Assembly: GCF_036226685.1 (NCBI RefSeq) | Contig: NZ_CP109009.1 | Location: 4,921,001-4,985,000 of the forward strand | From: Streptomyces sp. NBC_00690 | Lineage (GTDB): Bacteria > Actinomycetota > Actinomycetes > Streptomycetales > Streptomycetaceae | Reading direction: 5' to 3' | Length of the DNA: 64,000 bases | Part shown: one piece after another, positions 37,144-44,703 of the stretch | How positions within the stretch are numbered: position 1 is the first letter of the stretch | Layout of the letters: the number at the start of each line of letters is the position of its first letter | The notes under the pieces: generated by a model | The model's database searches: none | The model's input: the letters and a program-made list of their open reading frames with translations, nothing else | What the model was told of the DNA's origin: nothing | Program-made: the position numbers and the translations under genes

Positions 37144-37836
37144 TCAGTTCTCTCTGGGGGGTTCCGGCGGCTCGGTGGCGAGCAAGTCGTCTCCGTCGAC
37201 GGGTCCGCTGTACTCATTGCGGACCCAATGCATTTGGGCGAACCTTCCGCTCGTCCAGTGGTACGTGGTGACCTCCTCGGCGGAGGGCTCCTCCACCGGG
37301 TCGTTCTCCACCCAGACCTGTTTGGTGACGACCAAATCGCCGCGGTCGATGGCGGAGACCACCGCGGGTTCCTCGGAGGTGAAGACATTCTCGTACCGCG
37401 TGCCGTTCATCCGGTACACATACGTGCCGACCCCCACGGAATCGACGCAGCTCATCACATTGACGACCACATCGGGTTGGGTGCCGCCGGTCATGTTCCC
37501 GTACGAGGTGTCCACCGGGTAGTCCCTGCCGCACGGCTTGAGGTCGGACTTGATCCGTTTGCTGACCTTCGGATCGTCCTTGACCAGCCGTACCGGGTTG
37601 ACCCGGTCGACCTGCTGCGTGCCGCCAGCCGAGACGTTCGCCGACGGCACGCTCTTGGCGTTCTCGGCGTGGGCGGAGCCCTCGTCCTTGACGCCGGTGC
37701 CCCCCGCCGAGCAACCGGCCGTGAACATGCCGAAGGCGGCGAGGACGACGGCGGCCGTACCGCCCGCCGCTCGCCGTCCTCTACCGCGTCCGTTCTCCGA
37801 GTGCTCCCGGGTCACCAGGCCGCTCAGGCCGCGCAC
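37144..37836 (-). CDS. cseA: Lipoprotein CseA, negative modulator of the sigE system
   Basis: 230 aa secreted lipoprotein. A long basic N terminus (REHSENGRGRGRRAAGG) leads to a hydrophobic stretch and the lipobox TAGC, Cys42 in this numbering. In S. coelicolor CseA is on the outer face of the membrane and dampens sigE activation. The mature part contains KSVPSANVSAGGTQQVDRV and DLKPCGRDYP with a second Cys at CVDSVGVGTYVY. The GTG at 37836 overlaps the sigE stop by 13 bases; a GTG at 37815 would give a shorter signal peptide and is an alternative. Confidence 0.88.
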   Translation of the reverse strand: MRGLSGLVTREHSENGRGRGRRAAGGTAAVVLAAFGMFTAGCSAGGTGVKDEGSAHAENAKSVPSANVSAGGTQQVDRVNPVRLVKDDPKVSKRIKSDLKPCGRDYPVDTSYGNMTGGTQPDVVVNVMSCVDSVGVGTYVYRMNGTRYENVFTSEEPAVVSAIDRGDLVVTKQVWVENDPVEEPSAEEVTTYHWTSGRFAQMHWVRNEYSGPVDGDDLLATEPPEPPREN

Positions 37837-38510
37837 CGCTCCTGCCCCCGTTCGTCCTGCCTGTCCTGTCCATCACCGCACCGCAAGCGCTGCAGACCGC
37901 CCCGGTCCTGGGTCGGGACCCGCAGCTCGCCGGCTTCGGGGCGACGGTTCGTCGGACGGTCGGCCCGCTGCGCGGCCTCGTGCTCGATCCGCTCCCGGCG
38001 CTCCAACTCGCGACGCTCCGCCTCCTGGCGCTCCAACTCCTGCCGGAGCCGGGCCAGTGCCCGATGCAGTGTGCTCTTCACGGTACCCGCCGACATGCCC
38101 AGCGCGTCAGCCGTCTCCTCCGTGCTCATCTGCTCCCAGTGCCGCAACACCACCACACTGCGCTGCTTGGGCGCGAGCACCTTCAGCGCGTCCATCAGCA
38201 GTGCGCGGTCCGCGCGCTGGTCGCTGCCGTCGTCGATCCGGGCGTCCGGCAGTTGGTCGGTGGGCACTTCCTCCAGCTTGCGGGCGCGCCACCACTCCGT
38301 CCGGGTGTTGATCATCACCCGGCGCAGATAGGCGTCGGCGAGCGACTTGTCGGCGATGCCGTCCCAGCGACCGTAGGTGCGGGCCAGTGCGGTCTGGAGG
38401 AGGTCCTGGGCATCGACGGGATCGGGCACCAGCCGCCGGGCGCTGCGCAGCAGTGCCTCCTGCCGGCTGCGTACGTACTCTTCAAAACCGAGCACCTCGC
38501 CGTGCGCCAT
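37824..38510 (-). CDS. sigE: ECF RNA polymerase sigma factor SigE
   Basis: Envelope-stress sigma factor. I chose the ATG at 38510 (228 aa), which has GGAGG 10 bases upstream and matches the S. coelicolor N terminus (GEVLGFEEYVRSRQ); the frame is open to 38540. Region 2 has SARRLVPDPVDAQDLLQTAL and AYLRRVMINTRTEWWRARK. Region 4 has LAPKQRSVVVLRHWEQMSTE and GMSAGTVKSTLHRALARLR. It differs from the 170-180 aa S. coelicolor protein by a charged C-terminal tail of roughly 50 extra residues (ERREL repeats, then RPEAGELRVPTQD). It is the first gene of sigE-cseA-cseB-cseC. Confidence 0.95.
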   Translation of the reverse strand: MAHGEVLGFEEYVRSRQEALLRSARRLVPDPVDAQDLLQTALARTYGRWDGIADKSLADAYLRRVMINTRTEWWRARKLEEVPTDQLPDARIDDGSDQRADRALLMDALKVLAPKQRSVVVLRHWEQMSTEETADALGMSAGTVKSTLHRALARLRQELERQEAERRELERRERIEHEAAQRADRPTNRRPEAGELRVPTQDRGGLQRLRCGDGQDRQDERGQERCAA

Positions 38511-38549
38511 TCCAACCGCCTCCGTCCCCGTCACCAGCACTGCGTTCCT

Positions 38550-38579
38550 TATGCAGGAGAAGTTACGGAGCGGTTGTCA
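38550..38579 (-). promoter_or_regulatory. Candidate sigE operon promoter
   Basis: On the minus strand TGACAA (38574-38579), an 18-base spacer, TGCATA (38550-38555), followed by a leader of about 35 bases with GGAGG. The sigE promoter is known to use the primary sigma factor with CseB as activator; I see no clear CseB repeat. Confidence 0.4.
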
Positions 38580-38683
38580 CGGGCCTGTGCGGAGCAGCCC
38601 TCGAAGGGCGCACGGCCATCCATCGGTTGTGTAACAGCAGATGTTTCGGTGTCGATCACCCGGGGAAGCAGACCTGGTCGGGA

Positions 38684-39589
38684 TCAGCCCGGGAGCTGGT
38701 ACAGCCCGCCTTCCAGCGGTTCGACCAGCCCGTCTGCGACCAGTCCGTCCAGGGCGCGGGCCCGCTGCACGGGCTCGTGCCACACCACGTCCAGGGCCGT
38801 CTGCGGTACGGGCTCCGAGGATTCGCGGAGCACGGCGAGCAGCTTGCCACGCACCTGTCGATCGGTGCCCGCATAGGTCTGGCCCCGCCGGGGCGCGCCC
38901 TCGTGGGCAGGCTTCCCGGCCAGCCGCCAAGAGCACTGTGCGGCGATCGGGCAGCGGGCGCAGTCCTCGTTACGGGCGGTGCAGACGAGCGCACCCAACT
39001 CCATCGACGCCGCAGCCCACCGGGCCGCGGTCTCCTCGTCATCGGGGAGCAGCGCACGAGCGAGCTTGCGCTCCGCGGCCGTCGTGGCGGTCGGCGGGTA
39101 CTGGATGCCGGATGAGGCTCGGGCGAAGACCCTGCGCACATTGGTGTCGAGGACGGCATGTCGCTGCCCGTACGCGAAGGATGCGACGGCTGCCGCGGTG
39201 TACTCGCCGATTCCGGGCAGGGCGAGCAACTGTGCGTGTTCGCGGGGTACGTCACCGTCGTGTCGTTCTGCTATCGCCTGGGCGGCTCCGTGCAGGCGCA
39301 GCGCACGGCGGGGGTATCCGAGACGTCCCCAGGCGCGGACGGCCTCCCCGGGCGCCTCGGCGGCCAGATCGGCGGGGCGGGGCCAGCGGGCCAGCCACTG
39401 TTCGTACACGGGCAGGACCCGGTTGACCGGAGTCTGCTGCAACATGAACTCGCTGACCATCACGCCCCACGCGCCCGCCTCGGGGCGACGCCACGGCAGA
39501 TCGCGGGCGTGCTCGTCGAACCAGGAGATGACGGGGGCGTGGAGGGATGCGGCGTCGGTGGGGGCGAGGGCTGTGTTGGTGTCAGTCAT
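38684..39589 (-). CDS. mutY: A/G-specific adenine DNA glycosylase
   Basis: Removes A mispaired with 8-oxoG. From ATG 39589 it is 301 aa; residues upstream in the frame are Pro/His-rich and non-family. It shows SEFMLQQTPVNRVLP with the catalytic Glu, the helix-hairpin-helix LALPGIGEYTAAAVASFAYG, the catalytic Asp in AVLDTNVRRVFAR, and the iron-sulfur loop C-x6-C-x2-C-x5-C (CTARNEDCARCPIAAQC). The C terminus after the cluster is only about 80 residues and looks like a small winged helix rather than the NUDIX-like 8-oxoG domain of E. coli MutY; short forms are usual in actinobacteria. Confidence 0.93.
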   Translation of the reverse strand: MTDTNTALAPTDAASLHAPVISWFDEHARDLPWRRPEAGAWGVMVSEFMLQQTPVNRVLPVYEQWLARWPRPADLAAEAPGEAVRAWGRLGYPRRALRLHGAAQAIAERHDGDVPREHAQLLALPGIGEYTAAAVASFAYGQRHAVLDTNVRRVFARASSGIQYPPTATTAAERKLARALLPDDEETAARWAAASMELGALVCTARNEDCARCPIAAQCSWRLAGKPAHEGAPRRGQTYAGTDRQVRGKLLAVLRESSEPVPQTALDVVWHEPVQRARALDGLVADGLVEPLEGGLYQLPG

Positions 39590-39879
39590 GGCACACCGAT
39601 CCTGGCACGTCCCGGCTGGCGGATGGTGCATCCGCTCCGGGCCGTGGGCCGAGCGGCCCAGAGGGTGTACCGGGGTGGCCGGGGGTGCGGTGCGAACCAA
39701 GGGGCACAGGGGGCGCTAGAGGTGCAGGGTGTGCCTGATGCTGGTGGTGCAATTCGTGCTTCTGAGCTGGTGGTGCACAGCGCCCCGGATGCCGGCTGTC
39801 GACGCTCAGGGCCGGCCCTGCGACGACCCATGGGCCCAGGTCCGGCCCGCACCCGGCGGGACACAGCTGCGGATACGGC

Positions 39880-40521
39880 CTAGCGCCGATGCCGATTCCG
39901 TACCGGTGCTGCTGCTCCGCCCGGACCGGCGAACCAGACGACCACACCCGTACGACTGGTGCGCATCGTCGTCAGCACTGACTGGGCCGGGCGGCGCAGC
40001 GCCAGGATGAAGACCACCGCCACCAGGGCACCGAGGACCAGACCCACCATCACGTCATGGGGGTAGTGCACTCCGACGAAGACCCGGGAGAACGCCATCA
40101 GCACCGCCATCGGCACCGTCAGCAGGGCGATCCGGGGCCAGGCGATCGCCAGGGCGATGGCAGCGGCGCCCGCGATCGAGGAGTGGTTGCTGGGGAAGGA
40201 CCAGTCACCCACCGGAGGGCAGGGGACGAGCGAGGCCGCTGCGTCCGCCACCGTGCGACAGGGGCGGTCCTCGTCGACCACCGACTTGAACGACTCGCTG
40301 ACCACATAGCCGGTCGCCGTGGCGAGGGGGGCGAGGACGGCCACGGCTATCGCCGGTGGGGGTCCCACGCGCGCCCGCCACCAGGCGACAAGGAAGAGCG
40401 CTCCGAACAGGAGCAGCCCCAGTTCGGTCCAGATCTCGGCGAGTTTCTGGAACCAGGTCGGGGTGGTGTGGGCGAAGTCGGTTATGTCGCGGTAGAGGTC
40501 GCGGGTGATGCTGCTGTCCAT
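39880..40521 (-). CDS. PAP2-family membrane phosphatase
   Basis: 213 aa integral membrane phosphatase, possibly acting on undecaprenyl pyrophosphate or phosphatidic acid. The three-part active site is present: KSVVDEDRP (K-x6-RP), PSNHSS and SRVFVGVHYPHD (SR-x5-H-x3-D). About five hydrophobic helices are seen (LGLLLFGALFLVAWW, IAVAVLAPLATATGYVV and others). The C terminus is basic. ATG 40521 follows a TAGCGT hexamer by nine bases with no ribosome site. It diverges from the next gene. An undecaprenyl-PP role would fit the nearby envelope genes, but the substrate is not determinable. Confidence 0.88.
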   Translation of the reverse strand: MDSSITRDLYRDITDFAHTTPTWFQKLAEIWTELGLLLFGALFLVAWWRARVGPPPAIAVAVLAPLATATGYVVSESFKSVVDEDRPCRTVADAAASLVPCPPVGDWSFPSNHSSIAGAAAIALAIAWPRIALLTVPMAVLMAFSRVFVGVHYPHDVMVGLVLGALVAVVFILALRRPAQSVLTTMRTSRTGVVVWFAGPGGAAAPVRNRHRR

Positions 40522-40685
40522 GGTTCAGGGACGCTACCTGGTGAGGGGTCATCCCCTTGATGCCGGTCGCGGGTTGGGACGGCAACACCGCACCGCCACA
40601 AGGGGAAGATTGGCTTCCATGATGATGATCCGGAGAACTTGGGGTGTAGGCGGCGGGTAGGGCCGGAGTTGGGCGTGATCTCTCG

Positions 40686-40698
40686 TACAGTTTGGTTC
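40686..40698 (+). promoter_or_regulatory. -10-like TACAGT for leaderless start at 40699
   Basis: TACAGT, 7 bases, GTG, no ribosome site. This hexamer is the main reason for choosing 40699 over the upstream GTG at 40675 or ATG at 40639. Confidence 0.35.
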
Positions 40699-41532
40699 GT
40701 GGGATCTCTGCGCAATCCGATCGGGCCGCTCCCCTCCTCCATCTACTGGCGACGGAGGGCTATCGCGCTGTGCTTGGCCGCGCTGCTCCTGGTGCTGGTG
40801 GCATGGGCCGTCACCTCGGACCGGGGGAACGGCGGCAAGGACGACGGCGTCAACGGCTCTGCCTCACCGGCTCCTTCGATCACGCCAGGACCTGATCAGT
40901 CAGGCCCGGCAATCAGTGAGCAGCCCGGGGGGCGCGAGAAGCCGGGCGGTTCCCCCTCCGGCTCCGGGAGCGGATCGGGCTCTGGTTCCGGCTCAGGCTC
41001 TGGTTCTGGCGGGAGCGAGGGTTCCGCCAGCGGTGGTACGGAGGGCGGGGCCGCGAACGGCGGCCAGGGTTCCGGTGGCGCCGCAACCTCGGGCGGTACG
41101 GCGGGCCAGCAAGTGCCCGCGGGTTCCGATCTGCCCAACTGCCCCTCTTCGGCACTGAAGTTGACGCTGCGCAGCGCGAAGGTCTCCTATGAGGCGGGGG
41201 AGAAGCCCTCGTTCCAGCTGAGTGCCTCCAACACCTCGTCGACGACGTGCAAGGCGGACTTCGGGCCCAAGGCCGCCGTACTGACAGTCAAGGACACGGG
41301 CGACGAAGAGGTGTGGTCGTCCAAGGACTGCCCTCGGCCACAGGGGAGCGTGCTGCTCCGGGTGCCCGCAGGTCAGACGGTCACTCACACCGTGCAGTGG
41401 GACCGCAGGCAGAGCGAGCCCCGGTGTGCGACGCCGGCCGCGGGTGCGGTCTCGGCGGGCACCTATCTGGTGGAGGCGAGCTTCCCCGGAACCGCGGTGC
41501 TGCCGGCGTCCTTCCGCCTGGAGAAGGACTGA
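40699..41532 (+). CDS. Membrane-anchored secreted protein with Gly/Ser linker
   Basis: 277 aa from GTG 40699. One N-terminal hydrophobic segment (ALCLAALLLVLVAWAVTS) is followed by a long flexible Gly/Ser linker with a (GS)n run (about residues 85-110). A compact C-terminal domain of about 125 residues contains CPSSALKLTLRSAKVSYEAG, ASNTSSTTCKADFG, DTGDEEVWSSKDCP and GQTVTHTVQWDRR. It is probably an extracytoplasmic beta-sandwich with two disulfides (four to five Cys). Function unknown; it is convergent with disA. Confidence 0.75.
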   Translation: MGSLRNPIGPLPSSIYWRRRAIALCLAALLLVLVAWAVTSDRGNGGKDDGVNGSASPAPSITPGPDQSGPAISEQPGGREKPGGSPSGSGSGSGSGSGSGSGSGGSEGSASGGTEGGAANGGQGSGGAATSGGTAGQQVPAGSDLPNCPSSALKLTLRSAKVSYEAGEKPSFQLSASNTSSTTCKADFGPKAAVLTVKDTGDEEVWSSKDCPRPQGSVLLRVPAGQTVTHTVQWDRRQSEPRCATPAAGAVSAGTYLVEASFPGTAVLPASFRLEKD

Positions 41533-41607
41533 CACACCGGGCGGGCAGAACGGCTGGACCGAATGCGCCGGCCTTGGCCATGCTCCGACCCCGCGGCGAT
41601 GGCCCTT

Positions 41608-41657
41608 GAAGGCACAGCCGAGTACGGGGCAGCATTGGAAGGCGTAGCCGAGTACGG
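41608..41657. repeat. Two direct copies of a 20-base unit, 30-base period
   Basis: GAAGGCACAGCCGAGTACGG at 41608-41627 and GAAGGCGTAGCCGAGTACGG at 41638-41657 (two mismatches), in the 190-base space between convergent genes. No known function. Confidence 0.5.
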
Positions 41658-41723
41658 CCCGTGACCCGCCGACCGTGGGACCTTCGGTACGGGACGGACG
41701 CCCCCGGGTGCCGGGAAGCGTCC

Positions 41724-42848
41724 CTAGACGTACCGCTCAAGGATCGAGGACTCCGCCAACCGGGACAGTCCCTCCCGGACGCTTCGGGCCCGGGCCTCGC
41801 CGACTCCTTCCACCGCCTGGAGGTCGGCCACGCTCGCGGCGAGCAGCTTCTGAAGTCCACCGAAGTGTTCGACGAGCCGCTCGATGATCGCTCCCGGTAG
41901 CCGGGGGACCTTCGCCAGAAGGCGATAGCCACGCGGGGAGACCGCGGAGTCCAGCGTCTCGGGAGAGCCGCTGTACCCCAGAGCCCGGGCCACTATGGGC
42001 AGTTCCAGGAGCTCGGTGTGGGTGAGCGCGTCCAACTCGGCGAGTGCCTCGTCGACCGTGCGCGACCGCTTGGCCGTCGGCTCCGGCACATAGTCGCGCA
42101 CGACCAGTTCCCGCTCCGGTTCCACGCCGGCGATCAACTCATCGAGTTGGAGGGAGAGCAGCCGACCGTCGGTGCCCAACTCCACCACGTACTCGGCGAT
42201 CTCGGTCGCGATCCTGCGGACCATCTCCAGACGCTGTGCGACGGCCGTGACGTCCCGGACCGTCACCAGATCCTCGATCTCCAGCGCGGAGAGCGTCCCC
42301 GCGACCTCGTCGAGGCGGAGCTTGTAGCGCTCCAAGGTGGCCAGTGCCTGGTTGGCGCGGGACAGGATCGCTGCCGACTCCTCCAGCACCCGCCGCTCAC
42401 CGTCCACGTACAACGCGATGAGCCGCATCGACTGGGATACGGAGACCACGGGGAACCCGCACTGCTTGGAGACGCGGTCCGCCGTGCGGTGGCGGGTGCC
42501 GGTCTCCTCGGTGTGGATCGACGCGTCGGGGACCAGTTGCACCCCCGCCCGGAGGATCTTGGACATGTCCTTGTCCAGGATGAGTGCGCCGTCCAACTTG
42601 CACAGCTCGCGCAGACGGGTGGCGGTGAACTCGACATCGAGCACGAATCCGCCCGTGCACATCGACTCCACCGTCTTGTCCATGCCGAGGACGATCAATC
42701 CGCCGGTGTTGCCGCGGATGATGCGCTCCAGGCCATCGCGGAGTGCGGTGCCTGGTGCGACCGCGCTCAGGGCGGCGCGGATCAGTGCTTCGTTGCCGGA
42801 GCTCGCGCCGGACTTTCCGGATGCTGATGCCCGGTCGTTGGCTGCCAC
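41724..42848 (-). CDS. disA: Diadenylate cyclase DisA (DNA integrity scanning protein)
   Basis: Makes cyclic di-AMP from two ATP and scans DNA for branched structures. 374 aa, octameric in the family. The DAC domain (about 1-160) has the catalytic DGA (86-88, KLDGALILDKDM) and RHR (119-121, TGTRHRTADR) motifs. A helical linker follows, then the C-terminal helix-hairpin-helix domain (GYRLLAKVPRLPGAIIERLV, LQAVEGVGEARARSVREGL). It lies 44 bases downstream of radA on the same strand. RadA inhibits DisA in other bacteria, so the pairing fits. c-di-AMP controls ion transport and, through riboswitches, cell-wall hydrolases in Streptomyces. Confidence 0.97.
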   Translation of the reverse strand: MAANDRASASGKSGASSGNEALIRAALSAVAPGTALRDGLERIIRGNTGGLIVLGMDKTVESMCTGGFVLDVEFTATRLRELCKLDGALILDKDMSKILRAGVQLVPDASIHTEETGTRHRTADRVSKQCGFPVVSVSQSMRLIALYVDGERRVLEESAAILSRANQALATLERYKLRLDEVAGTLSALEIEDLVTVRDVTAVAQRLEMVRRIATEIAEYVVELGTDGRLLSLQLDELIAGVEPERELVVRDYVPEPTAKRSRTVDEALAELDALTHTELLELPIVARALGYSGSPETLDSAVSPRGYRLLAKVPRLPGAIIERLVEHFGGLQKLLAASVADLQAVEGVGEARARSVREGLSRLAESSILERYV

Positions 42849-42892
42849 TGCACTCCTCCGGCTCGTACGGATGGGCGAGACCAGGGCAAAGT

Positions 42893-44383
42893 CTACCGGC
42901 GTAGGTCCCCATCCCGTGGGGCGTCCGCGCTCTCTTTGCTCGGAGCTCTTCGGGGCGAGCCCACGGGCCCACCTGCCGGACCCTCTGCGGAGGGTCCGCT
43001 ACCGCTTTTCTGGCGACCGCGGGGGAGCACTCTGAGGGCGTCTCCGAGGGTCGCCACTTCCGTCACTTTCATCCCCGGGGGGATCTTTCCGGGGTCGGTC
43101 GGGACCAGGGCCTGGGTGAAGCCGAGCCGATGAGCCTCGGCCAGTCGCCGCTGCACTCCGGTGACGCGCCGGACCTCCCCGGCGAGTCCCACTTCGCCGA
43201 TGGCTACCAGGTTCTTGGGCAGGGGCGTGTCACTGGCCGCCGACGCCAGGGCCAGGGCGATCGCCAGATCCGCTGCGGGCTCCGAGAGCTTCACACCGCC
43301 GACCGTGGCGCTGTAGATGTCCCGCTTGCCTAGTGCCGTGATGCGGCCCCGCTGCTCCAGGACCGCGAGCATCATCGAGACCCGAGAGGTCTCCAACCCC
43401 GAAGTGGTGCGCCGCGGGGACGGGATCTGCGAGTCGACCGTCAGCGCCTGGACCTCGGCGACCAGGGGGCGCCGCCCTTCCAACGTCACCGTCAGACAGG
43501 TCCCGGGGACCGGTGCGTCCCGGCGAGTGAGGAAGAGCCCGGACGGATCGGTGAGGCCGGTGATGCCCTCGTCGTGGAGTTCGAAGCAGCCGACCTCGTC
43601 CGTGGCCCCGTAGCGGTTCTTCACTCCACGAACCAGCCGAAGTCGCGCATGGCGGTCCCCTTCGAAGGACAGCACGACGTCGACCAGGTGCTCCAGCAGG
43701 CGCGGTCCGGCGATCGCGCCGTCCTTGGTGACATGACCGACGAGCAGGGTGGACATCCCCCGCTCCTTGGACGCCCGGATCAGGGCGCCCGCCACCTCCC
43801 GCACCTGGGCCATGCCGCCGGGGGCGCCGTCGATCTCCGGCGAGGCCACGGTCTGCACCGAGTCGAGGATCAGCAGGGACGGCTTCACCGCGTCCAGATG
43901 CCCCAGCACGGAAGAGAGATTGGTTTCCGCGGCGAGATAGAGATGGTCGTGGAGCGCTTTGATCCGATCAGCGCGCAACCGAACCTGACTCGCGGACTCC
44001 TCGGCGGTGACATAGAGGGTGGGATGGTCCTCGCTGGCCGCCTTGGCGGCGACGTCCAACAGCAGGGTGGACTTGCCGACCCCCGGCTCACCGGCGAGCA
44101 GCACCACGGCACCGGGCACCAACCCACCACCGAGGACCCGATCCAACTCGGGCACGCCGGTCGAGCGGGCGGTGGCCTGTCTGCTGTCCACCTGCCCGAT
44201 GGGGAGCGCGGCGGTGGAGACCCGCCCTGCGGCGGTGGTGCGCACCGCGGGGGCGCCGTACTCCTCGACCGTCCCCCACGCCTGGCATTCGGGGCAGCGG
44301 CCAAGCCACTTGGCGGTGGTCCAGCCGCACTCGGTACAGCGGTAGGACGGCCGGTCCTTGGTGGATTTCGTACGGGCAGCCAT
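42893..44383 (-). CDS. radA: DNA repair protein RadA (Sms)
   Basis: DnaB-like helicase/RecA paralogue that processes recombination intermediates. 496 aa. N-terminal C4 zinc finger CTECGWTTAKWLGRCPEC, Walker A LAGEPGVGKSTLLLD near residue 100, the RadA-specific KNRYG motif (LVRGVKNRYGATDE) and a C-terminal Lon-protease-like domain (GLAGEVRRVTGVQRRLAEA). The last 45 or so residues are a low-complexity Pro/Ser/Gly tail. The ATG lies 6 bases after a minus-strand TACGGT, so the message is probably leaderless. disA follows. Confidence 0.96.
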   Translation of the reverse strand: MAARTKSTKDRPSYRCTECGWTTAKWLGRCPECQAWGTVEEYGAPAVRTTAAGRVSTAALPIGQVDSRQATARSTGVPELDRVLGGGLVPGAVVLLAGEPGVGKSTLLLDVAAKAASEDHPTLYVTAEESASQVRLRADRIKALHDHLYLAAETNLSSVLGHLDAVKPSLLILDSVQTVASPEIDGAPGGMAQVREVAGALIRASKERGMSTLLVGHVTKDGAIAGPRLLEHLVDVVLSFEGDRHARLRLVRGVKNRYGATDEVGCFELHDEGITGLTDPSGLFLTRRDAPVPGTCLTVTLEGRRPLVAEVQALTVDSQIPSPRRTTSGLETSRVSMMLAVLEQRGRITALGKRDIYSATVGGVKLSEPAADLAIALALASAASDTPLPKNLVAIGEVGLAGEVRRVTGVQRRLAEAHRLGFTQALVPTDPGKIPPGMKVTEVATLGDALRVLPRGRQKSGSGPSAEGPAGGPVGSPRRAPSKESADAPRDGDLRR

Positions 44384-44395
44384 CCTCAGACCGTA
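44384..44395 (-). promoter_or_regulatory. -10-like TACGGT for leaderless radA
   Basis: Minus-strand TACGGT (44390-44395), then 6 bases, then ATG at 44383. No ribosome site. Confidence 0.4.
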
Positions 44396-44691
44396 GCGCC
44401 CCGCACTGACACTGGTGGCCAGCGATGGGTTTCGCCCGCCGGCTGCGGCTCAGCATGCACGGCGTACCGAAGGTGTTCCATGGTGCTACTCGGCCCTCGT
44501 CAGCCCCCGGCCAGGGCCCGACCAGCCCCCGGTCAGGCACGCTCAGAATTCACCATTTTCGACCGTGAGTCACCCGAATGCCCCAGCGCAACAGGGGCGC
44601 AATTCGCCATTCATGTCCCCCTTCGAGCGAACTGTTCACCCGTACGGATTAAAAGTGCTCAAGTGGTGCGAACCGGATGTTGGTGTACGCC

Positions 44692-44703
44692 TACGGTCAC
44701 CGC
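44692..44703 (+). promoter_or_regulatory. -10-like TACGGT for leaderless start at 44704
   Basis: TACGGT, 6 bases, then GTGATG. It supports initiation at 44704 or 44707 rather than the ATG at 44677. Confidence 0.35.
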
